From Candidatus Baltobacteraceae bacterium (GTDB lineage: Bacteria; Vulcanimicrobiota; Vulcanimicrobiia; Vulcanimicrobiales; Vulcanimicrobiaceae), in assembly GCA_036488875.1 (NCBI GenBank), contig DASXGW010000010.1, positions 33,633 through 97,632 on the forward strand: a stretch of DNA of 64,000 nt. The letters run 5' to 3'. Positions 1-7,630 of the stretch are shown piece after piece (position 1 is the stretch's first letter; the number at the start of each line of letters is the position of its first letter). The position numbers were made by a program, and so were the translations under genes. A model generated the notes under the pieces. That model worked only from the letters and a program-made list of their open reading frames with translations, did no database searches and had not been told where the DNA came from.

Positions 1-946
1 AGAGATCGACCACACGGCGAGGTACAGTCAAACCTGGTTTCATGAACTCGAAGATGCGGCCGACGATCTCCACGTTGACTTGAAAGAACGACGCGGCGGA
101 AACACGGTAACGGATTCCGTGGATCGTCTCTTCGATCTCGGGCGTTCCGGCCAATACCCGCTGCCGGCGCCCCAGGATGGCGTTCTCGCTGGTGAGGTCG
201 TACGAGTTGGTGACGCCGACGACACCGGGGAGACGCGCTTGCAGCGCCGTGGCGCCGCGTTCGACGGCGTCGGATGCGCGATCGGTCGTGACGGTAAACA
301 CGGCTTGTCCGGTCGCGCGCGCGGCACGCGCTACGACGTGACGCGCGGGTTCGAGCGCGCCTGCGATTTCTTCGTCCAGACGGCCGGCGTTGAGACGACC
401 GACGTAGTCGCTGAGCTGCGGCATCACGATCGGGCACGCGTCGATCGGAACGACCTCGTGCGAGCGCTGCTTGTAAAAGCCGATCGACGGAAGCTGCGAG
501 CGGTGCTCGACGACCAGCGACATCTTGTTGCGATAGTTGCGCGGCGCGTTCATGCCGATCGTGTCCCGCACCGCGACGTCTGCGAATCCGCCGATGCGCT
601 GGAGCGCGTTTTGTACGACGTCGCGTTTCCACGCCAACTGTGCGGGGTAGCTGAGGTGCTGCACTTGGCAGCCACCGCACACGCCGAACACCGAACAAAA
701 CGGCTGCACGCGGTACGGCGAGCCCGAAATCAACCGGATGAGATCGGCGACGGCATACTTTTGTTTCACCGTCGCGATCGCGACGCGTGCGGTCTCGCGC
801 GGAAGCGGACCGAAACAGAAAACGGCCATCCCGCCGGCGCGACCGACGGCTTGCCCGTTTGAAAGCAGATCGGTGAAGGTAACCTCGAGCTCCGCTCCGG
901 GGCGAAGCGAAGAGGTTCGTTTAGGCGCTGTGTCTCTGCTCGTCAA
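1..946 (-). CDS. 23S rRNA (uracil-5-)-methyltransferase, TrmA/RlmD family (partial, C-terminus off the left edge)
   Basis: Class I SAM-dependent RNA methyltransferase that would make 5-methyluridine in rRNA or tRNA. Only about the first 310 residues are present. The reverse-complement translation shows a short TRAM-like beta domain, then the Fe-S cluster segment with the family signature CSVFGVCGGCQVQHLSYPAQ followed by AWKRDVV, then the RNA-binding domain up to ASFFQVN, just before the SAM-binding fold that lies outside the window. The start is unclear: the frame contains a TTG at 944-946, overlapping the end of the upstream small gene, and the first ATG lies inside the TRAM region. The family is secure from the CGGCQ motif. 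Whether it is RlmD, RlmCD or TrmA cannot be told from this part. Confidence 0.85.
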   Translation of the reverse strand, partial: MTSRDTAPKRTSSLRPGAELEVTFTDLLSNGQAVGRAGGMAVFCFGPLPRETARVAIATVKQKYAVADLIRLISGSPYRVQPFCSVFGVCGGCQVQHLSYPAQLAWKRDVVQNALQRIGGFADVAVRDTIGMNAPRNYRNKMSLVVEHRSQLPSIGFYKQRSHEVVPIDACPIVMPQLSDYVGRLNAGRLDEEIAGALEPARHVVARAARATGQAVFTVTTDRASDAVERGATALQARLPGVVGVTNSYDLTSENAILGRRQRVLAGTPEIEETIHGIRYRVSAASFFQVNVEIVGRIFEFMKPGLTVPRRVVDL

Positions 947-1178
947 GCGTCTTGAGCAGCGAATTCGCTTCGTCGATTAGCTGCTGAATGCGCTGGCTCG
1001 TCGGATCGTCCGGCGGACGATTCGCACGAGCTACAGCTTGCACGATCGCGTAAGCGACCGCGGCACCGACGGCAACGGTGCCGATCCCGATACCGATCCA
1101 CAAAAAGGCTCGGGCGACCCGGCGATCTTCGCGATCGCCGCGTTCAGCGTGATTGACGTTGTGGTCGGACGGTTGCAC
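921..1178 (-). CDS. small single-pass membrane protein of unknown function
   Basis: An 85-residue protein with a charged N-terminus rich in Asp, Arg and His (residues 1-22), one strongly hydrophobic Gly/Ala/Val/Ile-rich helix (about 24-48), and a polar, probably helical C-terminus (PTSQRIQQLIDEANSLLKTL). The start is GTG at 1178 with a strong Shine-Dalgarno sequence GAGGAGG seven bases upstream, which is the main evidence that it is real. It overlaps the likely start of the downstream methyltransferase, so the two are probably cotranscribed. I do not recognise a family. Confidence 0.6.
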   Translation of the reverse strand: MQPSDHNVNHAERGDREDRRVARAFLWIGIGIGTVAVGAAVAYAIVQAVARANRPPDDPTSQRIQQLIDEANSLLKTLDEQRHSA

Positions 1179-1262
1179 CTGGTTCCTCCTCGAGGCGATA
1201 GACGTGCTTTCTCGGACGGGTCTAGCTTTACCCGGCGATGTAGAATACCCACGGTAGTTATT

Positions 1263-2081
1263 ATGATCTCAGAGGAGCGCGACAAAGAGCGCGGTGCTAG
1301 GAATCTGCTGTGGGCCTTTCTCGCATCGATCCTCATCCACGCGCTCCTGATCCCCGTGGCCTTTTCTTCATGGGCCCACAGCGTGCGGCTCTCGCAGCAG
1401 CCGCCGAAGCGCGAATGGGTGATCAGCTCGACGGCGGTTCGGATCGAGCATCGTACCGTGCCCCAGCGGCGCAGCATGCCCACCCGGCCGCAGCCGCAAC
1501 CGATGCCGCCCCAACCGCGGCCGGTTCCGCCGCGGCCCCAGGTTCGGCCGCAGCCGGTTCGACCGGCGGCTCCGCGCCGAGAGATCGCTCGAGCCGCCCC
1601 AACGGCACCGCCCCAGCCCGAGAAGCGTCCGGAGAAAACCGCGGAGCCCTCACTCGAAAGCCGGCTCCAGCGCCAGCAGCAGGCCTTCTCTCAGGAAGTA
1701 GCCCGGCTTCACGAGCAAAACAACCCGCTGAGCATCGCGGCACCGCACGAGCCGCCGGCTTCAACGTATCGGCGAACGTACTTCGACGTGCCCGGGCACA
1801 GCCACCGGGAACAGGTAGAGGCGCTGCTTCTTCCGCTGCGTCACTGGCGCCGGAGCGATATGAGCTGCTACTACGTGCGGTATATCGCCCAGTTCACCTC
1901 GGGCGGCAGCGAGGACGGCGTCATACCCTGGCCGGTCTGCTATCCCGCAAGCAACGACGCGATGGCCTACCCGCCGTATCCGCACGATCTGCCGATTCCG
2001 CTGCCGCAGCGCGATTACGTCTTGCCGGCGGGAACCTATCTCACGCCACTCTTAAAGTCGATCTACGATCGGAGGTCGTAA
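1263..2081 (+). CDS. TonB-like Pro-rich membrane-anchored periplasmic protein
   Basis: 272 residues from the ATG at 1263; the frame is open further upstream, but that part overlaps the divergent small gene. Residues 14-36 form one N-terminal membrane segment (LLWAFLASILIHALLIPVAF), the position and SILIHALL look typical of TonB/TolA-type proteins. Residues 72-130 are a Pro/Arg/Gln-rich stretch expected to be extended across the periplasm, followed by a short Gln-rich helix. The C-terminus (about 165-272) has two Cys and aromatic residues (MSCYYVRYI, PVCYP) but I do not see the TonB C-terminal fold signature, so a TonB function is only suggested. Its TAA overlaps the ATG of the next gene by one base, implying translational coupling to the dipeptidase. 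Confidence 0.6.
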   Translation: MISEERDKERGARNLLWAFLASILIHALLIPVAFSSWAHSVRLSQQPPKREWVISSTAVRIEHRTVPQRRSMPTRPQPQPMPPQPRPVPPRPQVRPQPVRPAAPRREIARAAPTAPPQPEKRPEKTAEPSLESRLQRQQQAFSQEVARLHEQNNPLSIAAPHEPPASTYRRTYFDVPGHSHREQVEALLLPLRHWRRSDMSCYYVRYIAQFTSGGSEDGVIPWPVCYPASNDAMAYPPYPHDLPIPLPQRDYVLPAGTYLTPLLKSIYDRRS

Positions 2082-3037
2082 TGCTCGTTTGGGACACGCA
2101 CGCCGGTTTTTCTCCCGATCCCGCGGCGGATCTGTCGAACCTGCAACAGTGGCGCGATGCGGGCGTCGACTATCTCTCCATCAACGTCGGCTTCGACGCG
2201 CTGCCGTGGCACAACGCCATGAAGACGATCGCCGCCTTTCGGCGGTGGATATTATCGCATCCCGGCGACTACGCGCTCGCCGCGTCAGCCGACGACGTAC
2301 GGCGCGCGAAAGCCGAGAATAAACTGGCCGTGGCCTTCGACTTAGAAGGCACCAACGCGCTCGACGGCCGCATCGACATGGTGGAAGTCTACTACCTGCT
2401 CGGGGTTCGGCAAATGCTATTCGCCTATAACCGGAACAACGCGGCGGGGGGCGGATGCCACGACGACGATTCGGGACTAACGGATTTCGGGCGCGGTATC
2501 ATCGACGAGATGAACCGGCTGGGAATGTTCGTCGACGTCAGCCACTGCAGCTATCGCACCAGCATGGAAGCGATCGAGTACTCCAAACAACCCGTGATCT
2601 TCTCTCACTCGAACGCTCGCGCATTATGCGATCACGAACGCAACATCCGCGACGAACAGATCGTGGCCTGCGCTCGTAACGGCGGCGTGATCGGGATCAA
2701 CGGGATCAGCCTCTTCCTCGGCGATCCGGCCGCGTCGTCGAGCAGCTTCGCCGATCACGTCGAGTACACGATCGCATTGGCCGGCCCGCAGCACGTCGGT
2801 ATCGGACTCGATTACGTGTTTCCGGTTGGGAGCGAAGACGTCGATGCGGTGGTTCGCGCCAATCCGCACTTCTGGCCGCCCGAGCGCGGCTACGCCGTCG
2901 ACGGCGTGACCTGTGCCCGCCCTTGGCAACTGCGCGAAGTGGCCGAACTACTTTCGCAACGCGGCCATAGCGACGACACCGTCCGCTGCGTCTTAGGAGA
3001 AAACTTCCTGCGCCTGGCTGAGAAAGTCTGGAAATAA
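2081..3037 (+). CDS. membrane dipeptidase-like protein (peptidase family M19)
   Basis: 318 residues, start ATG at 2081 overlapping the stop of the upstream gene (TAATG). The renal-dipeptidase family fold is recognisable: WDTHAGF near the N-terminus, AFDLEG with the bridging Glu at residue 89, FVDVSH with His155 and IFSHSNAR with His176, all standard zinc ligands. The usual first motif is HxD, with both His and Asp binding zinc; here it reads H7-A-G, so the Asp is missing. No signal peptide is seen, so it would act in the cytoplasm. It may hydrolyse dipeptides, beta-lactam-like or D-amino-acid dipeptides, or have an altered metal site. A strong hairpin follows the stop. Confidence 0.85.
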   Translation: MLVWDTHAGFSPDPAADLSNLQQWRDAGVDYLSINVGFDALPWHNAMKTIAAFRRWILSHPGDYALAASADDVRRAKAENKLAVAFDLEGTNALDGRIDMVEVYYLLGVRQMLFAYNRNNAAGGGCHDDDSGLTDFGRGIIDEMNRLGMFVDVSHCSYRTSMEAIEYSKQPVIFSHSNARALCDHERNIRDEQIVACARNGGVIGINGISLFLGDPAASSSSFADHVEYTIALAGPQHVGIGLDYVFPVGSEDVDAVVRANPHFWPPERGYAVDGVTCARPWQLREVAELLSQRGHSDDTVRCVLGENFLRLAEKVWK

Positions 3038-3038
3038 A

Positions 3039-3076
3039 CACATCACCCCCGCTTGCACCCAAGCGAGGGTGATGTG
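3039..3076. terminator. bidirectional hairpin terminator
   Basis: A long inverted repeat: CACATCACCC (3039-3048) pairs with GGGTGATGTG (3067-3076), and CGCTTG (3050-3055) with CAAGCG (3060-3065), around a CACC loop with one mismatch. It sits between the convergent M19 dipeptidase and S53 peptidase genes. There is no long T tract, so it is a stem-dominated terminator at best. Confidence 0.7.
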
Positions 3077-3110
3077 AGTGCTCTGATTACGAGTCCGAAG
3101 ACTCAGCGCA

Positions 3111-5564
3111 TCAGAGTGCCTGAGCGAGTGCCCAACCAAGTGGCGAGCCGATGCCCGCAGCCTGGTTGTAGTGACTCGACGTGCACGAGTACGCTCCGTT
3201 GCTGCCCGACGTGCACGGGATGAAGTACGTCCCGTAGCCGTGCGCAGTGAACAGACTGTAGATCGTCGAGTTGAGGAAGCCGAGCTTGGCTCCGTGATAC
3301 TGATCGGCCTCGAGTACGAGCGCTACTGAAGCGGGCGACGACCACGACGTTCCGAGATACTCGCCCCACGATCCGCCCGTGTAGACCGCAACCGGGTCGA
3401 ACGGAAGCGAGATGTCGGGTTGATTGCGGCCCGTCGTGATCATGCCCGTGACACCGCTCTGGTAGCTCGGCTCGGCGAACACGGTCGAGACGCCGCCGCC
3501 GCCCGAGTCACCCGACGCGCTGCCCATCGTTACCGAGGTTAGCGGCGTCGATTGTTCGGTGAAGTTCACGCCGCCGACCGACAGGAAGTACGGACCGCCG
3601 GCCGGAGCGCTGACGCCCTTGCTGCTTCCGCACTCGTTGCTGCCGGTGTCGCCCGACGACGCCGAGAATTCGACGCCTTCGGCAGCACCTTGCTGCGCGA
3701 TCGAGTTGGTCGAATCGGCAAACGGCGTATCTTGCGATTCGCAGCCGCCGAACGACGAGTTCACGGCAGCCGCTTTACCGTCGCTCAGGACTTGGTTATA
3801 CGTATCTTCGATCGCTTGATCCGTAAGCGAACCCATGTCGTAGACGATGATGTTCGCCGCCGGCGCCAAACCTGCGATCGTTTGCACGTCGAGGTCGACC
3901 TCGGCCTCGTCGCCGCTGCCGCCGCCGTCAACGGCCTCATTGGTGATCGTGCCGGTGTGCGTGACGCCGGCAGCCGAGAGATAGGCGTTGGTGTAGCTGG
4001 ACGTCACCGGATCGTCGATGGCGATCGCAGCGGTGTAACCCGAACCGTTGCACCCGTGCTGTACCGGGAAGTCGAACGGATCGGCGACGCCCGTCGCGAG
4101 CGTTCCGGACGAGTTGGTCAACGGGCCGCTGAGTTTGGTGCCGCTACAGGCGCCGCTCGGCGTCGGCGTAGCGGTCGGAACCGCGGTCGGCGTTGCCGTC
4201 GGCGACGGAGTCGGCGAATGCGTCGGCGAGCCGGTCGGAGTTGCCGTCGGCGACGGCGTCGGCGAATGCGTCGGCGACGCAGTCGGCGTTGCCGTCGGCG
4301 CCGGTGTCGGCGTGGGCGGCGGTGTCGGCGTGCTGGTGCCGCCGCTGAGCGTTAGTGCGGTCGAATCGATGAAGAAGTCGGTCGCACGCGTTCCGGTTTG
4401 GTTCGACGTCCACTTGATGGCCGCGCTGCCGCCGGCGTACGAAGACAGATTGACGGTTTCTTTGACGTAGCCGCCGCCCGTGTTCGTGCGGTTGCTGAAC
4501 GACTGCAAGGTCGCTCCGTTGACCGTAAGATTAAGCGTGTCTTTCGTGGTGGTCGTGCCGTCACCGGTGTACACCCACAGGTAGTACGTCAAGGTGGCGG
4601 TGCAGCCGGCCGGAATCGACGCGGTCTGCGCGAGCGTGTCGGTTTCCGGCGAGCTGTAGCCGTCCAGCCACGCTTCCCAGTTACCTTGATACGACAGGTA
4701 GTAGTCGTTGGTGATCACGCCGGAGCTCGCCGTCCAGTTGACGTTGCCCGATTCAAAACCGGGGTTGAGCAGCAGCTGACCGGTGCAGCCGGCCATCGGA
4801 TGCAGCATCGCAAACGGCGACTCTTGGCTCGCCGAACCCGCCGGCTTGACCGCCGGGATCTTCGAGGCATCCGGGAACGGATGCGTTACGCCGCCGCTTT
4901 GTTCGACGCCCGTACGCGCGACGACGACGTTCGACAGCGATACGTCGCGCACGATCGACGCGATCGAGTTGGGGACGATGCCGGGCCGGACGTTCGTGAA
5001 GCGCTCGCCGTACTTACCTTGGCGAACGTTGTGGATTTCGGTATGAAAAAAACGCTCGACGACGGCGGCCGGAGCCTTCGCATCGACGATGGTACGATTC
5101 GAAAAACGATGGGTGATCGTGAAACCGGCGTGACGCAGCTCGCGCACGACGGTTGCTTCTTGTTCGCGCGTCGGCGCAAAACGCTCGTTGAACTGCGCCG
5201 GCGTCAACGCGTGATGCCGTCCTTGTCCGAGCTCCGCGACGAAACGGTCGAGTTCTTGCTGGTGGTTGTAGCGCAGCGTGAGCACGACGCTCACCGCTGC
5301 TTTACCATTGCGGCGACCCGCGTCGGTAAAAGCTAACTTTCCGAAAGTGCGGGGAACCGTCATCATCGGCGATGCCGACAGATCGGATTTCATGGGGGCC
5401 GTCGACAGATCCGATTTCATCGGAACGCTCGACAGCGAACCTTGATCGCCCGCGCCGGATCCCGGCGCGGGAAGCAGCGAGCCGTTGTTCTGCCCACCGC
5501 TACACGCTGAAAGCGTTAACGACAGGCCGAGCAAGGCCGCCGCTACGCGCGATAGTCTTCGCAT
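3111..5564 (-). CDS. S53 family (sedolisin/kumamolisin-like) serine-carboxyl peptidase lipoprotein with inserted binding module
   Basis: 817 residues from the ATG at 5564, chosen over an upstream TTG because GAGGAG lies four bases before it and because it puts the lipobox (LSAC, Cys21) at a normal position. Order: lipoprotein signal; pro-kumamolisin domain (about 65-235); a beta-sandwich, galactose-binding-like module (about 255-400) starting with NPGFESG and WTASSG; a Pro-Thr-Ser linker (about 405-470); and the S53 catalytic domain. The catalytic Glu555 and Asp559 lie in EVDLD, the oxyanion Asp639 in SSGDTGS, and Ser740 in GTSWSSP. The usual calcium-site Asp near the C-terminus appears as Asn in NQAAGIGSPLGW. 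A secreted, cell-anchored acid protease is likely. The binding module and linker between prodomain and catalytic domain are unusual. Confidence 0.9.
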   Translation of the reverse strand: MRRLSRVAAALLGLSLTLSACSGGQNNGSLLPAPGSGAGDQGSLSSVPMKSDLSTAPMKSDLSASPMMTVPRTFGKLAFTDAGRRNGKAAVSVVLTLRYNHQQELDRFVAELGQGRHHALTPAQFNERFAPTREQEATVVRELRHAGFTITHRFSNRTIVDAKAPAAVVERFFHTEIHNVRQGKYGERFTNVRPGIVPNSIASIVRDVSLSNVVVARTGVEQSGGVTHPFPDASKIPAVKPAGSASQESPFAMLHPMAGCTGQLLLNPGFESGNVNWTASSGVITNDYYLSYQGNWEAWLDGYSSPETDTLAQTASIPAGCTATLTYYLWVYTGDGTTTTKDTLNLTVNGATLQSFSNRTNTGGGYVKETVNLSSYAGGSAAIKWTSNQTGTRATDFFIDSTALTLSGGTSTPTPPPTPTPAPTATPTASPTHSPTPSPTATPTGSPTHSPTPSPTATPTAVPTATPTPSGACSGTKLSGPLTNSSGTLATGVADPFDFPVQHGCNGSGYTAAIAIDDPVTSSYTNAYLSAAGVTHTGTITNEAVDGGGSGDEAEVDLDVQTIAGLAPAANIIVYDMGSLTDQAIEDTYNQVLSDGKAAAVNSSFGGCESQDTPFADSTNSIAQQGAAEGVEFSASSGDTGSNECGSSKGVSAPAGGPYFLSVGGVNFTEQSTPLTSVTMGSASGDSGGGGVSTVFAEPSYQSGVTGMITTGRNQPDISLPFDPVAVYTGGSWGEYLGTSWSSPASVALVLEADQYHGAKLGFLNSTIYSLFTAHGYGTYFIPCTSGSNGAYSCTSSHYNQAAGIGSPLGWALAQAL
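4150..4335 (-). repeat. tandem repeats encoding a Pro/Thr/Ser linker
   Basis: Degenerate short tandem repeats (units around GTCGGCGACGG and GTCGGCGAATGCGTCGGCG) inside the S53 peptidase gene. They encode alternating PTATPT, SPTHSP and PTPSP units, a flexible linker before the catalytic domain. This is coding low complexity and likely to vary in length between strains. Confidence 0.8.
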
Positions 5565-5738
5565 GTGTCTCCTCAAAGCCAAAGCAACGAATGTATGGGT
5601 CTTGGGATCTAGTCAAGACTACGTAAAGAGGAGACCCCCGTCTAGCGCCGTTTGCACCTGTAGTCCATTGCCACATAAGTGCGTTTTGCACTCAGTGCCG
5701 AGCGTAGCGGCTACTTTTTATTGGCTACTATTTATTGG

Positions 5739-6011
5739 CTACGATTTCGCAGAGTACGCGATGCAGTAGCCGTGCGGAGAGATGTTGCCGTCGACGATCG
5801 CACACGAACCGTCGCCGTTGGGGTCGTTGCCTGGCGTGAAGAATTTGCATCCCGAGCACTGCATGCCGTTGTTGGGCGACGTCTGATAGTGCATGGCATC
5901 CTTGGACGATTTCGCGCCTTGCGCTTCGGCCGCGCGATCCAGGACGACCGCGAGGACCGGCAGCAGGGCCGCTCGTTCCAGGAAGGCCGCTCGCTTGATG
6001 AGCTTCTTCAT
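5739..6011 (-). CDS. high-potential iron-sulfur protein (HiPIP), exported
   Basis: 90 residues. The C-terminal half has the HiPIP cluster pattern: Cys52-x2-Cys55, Cys70 and G-Y-Cys83 (GNISPHGYCIAY), which would bind one [4Fe-4S] cluster used in periplasmic electron transfer. The usual motif ends in GWC; here it is GYC. The N-terminus (MKKLIKRAAFLERAALLPVLAVVL) is basic then hydrophobic; folded HiPIPs normally go through Tat, but no twin Arg is visible, so the export route is uncertain. It stands alone, divergent from the propeller lipoprotein, with no oxidase or reductase gene beside it that would name its partner. Confidence 0.85.
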   Translation of the reverse strand: MKKLIKRAAFLERAALLPVLAVVLDRAAEAQGAKSSKDAMHYQTSPNNGMQCSGCKFFTPGNDPNGDGSCAIVDGNISPHGYCIAYSAKS

Positions 6012-6157
6012 ACCCCGAAGCTAACGCCGCTGGGTGAAGAAAATCTGAATCGGGACTATCGTACTAGCCGCCGCCGGCTGTCGCCAGGAAGCAGCCGACC
6101 GACGGGAAAAACAGGGGCCGCCATTGGCGCGTTCTTCCCTAACAAGGATTATTGTGG

Positions 6158-7627
6158 ATGCGAACTCCTGCTGACGGACTTTACTCCGCCTTAGCTCTCG
6201 CGTTTTTTCTTTCCGGCTGTTCTCCGTCGAACGGTTTGCCGACGGCGGCACTCGGTTCCGCTCAGGACAAAATGCCATTCTCCGAACGCGACTGCTCCAA
6301 GCCGGTAACCGGCGGCACTCGCCTTGGTTCGTTCGAGGCGGCGTTTACGGGCAGGTTTATCATCGGCAACCCGTCGACTTTTCCGCTCGAGCTCACTTCA
6401 GAAGATCGCTCGGGGCGCCGGTTTTCGGGACCCCTCAAAGCGCCGATCCTCGTTACGCTCGAAGATCGGCTCGGCCACGTCCGTCTGAGCTGTAACGCGA
6501 TTTGGGACACGACGGTAACGCCCCACGTTTCGTGGGACGGGCACGGCGATAACTTCAAAATACGTATCCGCTTTAAAAGCCGAATCCAAGTTCTTGCGCT
6601 CTGGACGAACTTGCCGAAAGACATTGGATTGAGCACGGCTTCATTGCAAATCGTCCCCGCGTGGCTGCGCCTCGGGAGTGACGGGAACCTCTGGGGCCCA
6701 CTCCGTCTTTTTACCGGAGTCGACGTAGCGCGCATCGCGCTCAACGGCGAAACCACAATTTTTAGCGATCCGGATCCGACTCGCTCGGCGCCCCTCCTTC
6801 AAACGGTGCGTGGGCCCGACGGCAATGTGTGGATACCCTACGCTAGCCAATATGGCCCAGGCGGCATGGACAGAGTTGCTCCCGACGGCACCTTCACGGC
6901 GTTTCCATTCCCGTCGGCCGCTTACGAAGTTAACGCGATGGTTGCGGGCAAAAGCGACGACCTCGTTTTGGCGCTGACTTGGTATAAGGGCGGAGAGATC
7001 GCCAGTTTCGGCATGAACGGCGCCCTCAAAATATTAGCAACCGCGCCCAGCAACATCACCAATCTTACTTGGGGCTCCGACGGCAATCTGTGGTTTCTGT
7101 TGAAGCCCGTCACGGCACCTTACGGAAGGCACGTTTACGTCGGTACGCTGACCGCTACGGGTTTGAAAACGTACGCGCTGTGCTGTTTCAATCAGTACAA
7201 CGGTTACTTTAGCTTCGCGGTAGGGCCGGATGGAAAATTCTGGGCACCGTATCCTTACGGCAGCAAAACGCTGCTGAAGTTCACGACGTCGGGCCAAATC
7301 ACCGACCGCATCGACATCCCTTACCCTGCAGCCGCGTGGTCGCCCGTGCTCAAGGGTCCCAACATCGTGGATTATGCCATCGACGGCAAAGGTGAGCTGT
7401 ACGCCGCCGACGAGGGCGCGGACGGTTCGGAGCATGGCGGCAGCGGGCTCATTGCCTTTACGAAGCGCGGCACGGTCAACGAATATCCCACGTACGTTTT
7501 GGGCATTGACGAGCCGACGAGCGTCGTTTTCGATGCGCTCGCGGATCGTCTTTATCTCGCGAATACCTACCGCGCCGCGCATAGGGCCGGCGGAAGCATC
7601 ATCGCCGTCGATCCGAAGGAGCTCTAA
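6158..7627 (+). CDS. streptogramin-lyase-like (Vgb/NHL-type) beta-propeller lipoprotein
   Basis: 489 residues from ATG 6158, with AAGGA nine bases upstream; an in-frame TTG six bases earlier is the alternative. Lipobox FLSGC puts the lipid on Cys21. After a roughly 130-residue unassigned region come repeated blade motifs of the Vgb type (GSDGNLWGPL, GPDGNVWIPY, GSDGNLWFLL, GPDGKFWAPY), indicating a propeller domain exposed in the periplasm or on the surface. Such proteins are annotated as virginiamycin B lyase by similarity, but a lyase role is not supported here; ligand binding is as likely. Only three bases separate it from the next gene, a paralogue, so they form an operon. Confidence 0.8.
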   Translation: MRTPADGLYSALALAFFLSGCSPSNGLPTAALGSAQDKMPFSERDCSKPVTGGTRLGSFEAAFTGRFIIGNPSTFPLELTSEDRSGRRFSGPLKAPILVTLEDRLGHVRLSCNAIWDTTVTPHVSWDGHGDNFKIRIRFKSRIQVLALWTNLPKDIGLSTASLQIVPAWLRLGSDGNLWGPLRLFTGVDVARIALNGETTIFSDPDPTRSAPLLQTVRGPDGNVWIPYASQYGPGGMDRVAPDGTFTAFPFPSAAYEVNAMVAGKSDDLVLALTWYKGGEIASFGMNGALKILATAPSNITNLTWGSDGNLWFLLKPVTAPYGRHVYVGTLTATGLKTYALCCFNQYNGYFSFAVGPDGKFWAPYPYGSKTLLKFTTSGQITDRIDIPYPAAAWSPVLKGPNIVDYAIDGKGELYAADEGADGSEHGGSGLIAFTKRGTVNEYPTYVLGIDEPTSVVFDALADRLYLANTYRAAHRAGGSIIAVDPKEL

Positions 7628-7630
7628 CCT

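Noticed and set aside
80..862. Long plus-strand open frame (260 residues)
   Set aside because: Shadow of the minus-strand TrmA/RlmD-family gene, whose Fe-S motif CGGCQVQH is read in the opposite frame.
1310..2080. 5' extension of the M19 dipeptidase frame
   Set aside because: Ala/Pro-rich readout of the TonB-like gene in another phase; the family N-terminus begins at ATG 2081.
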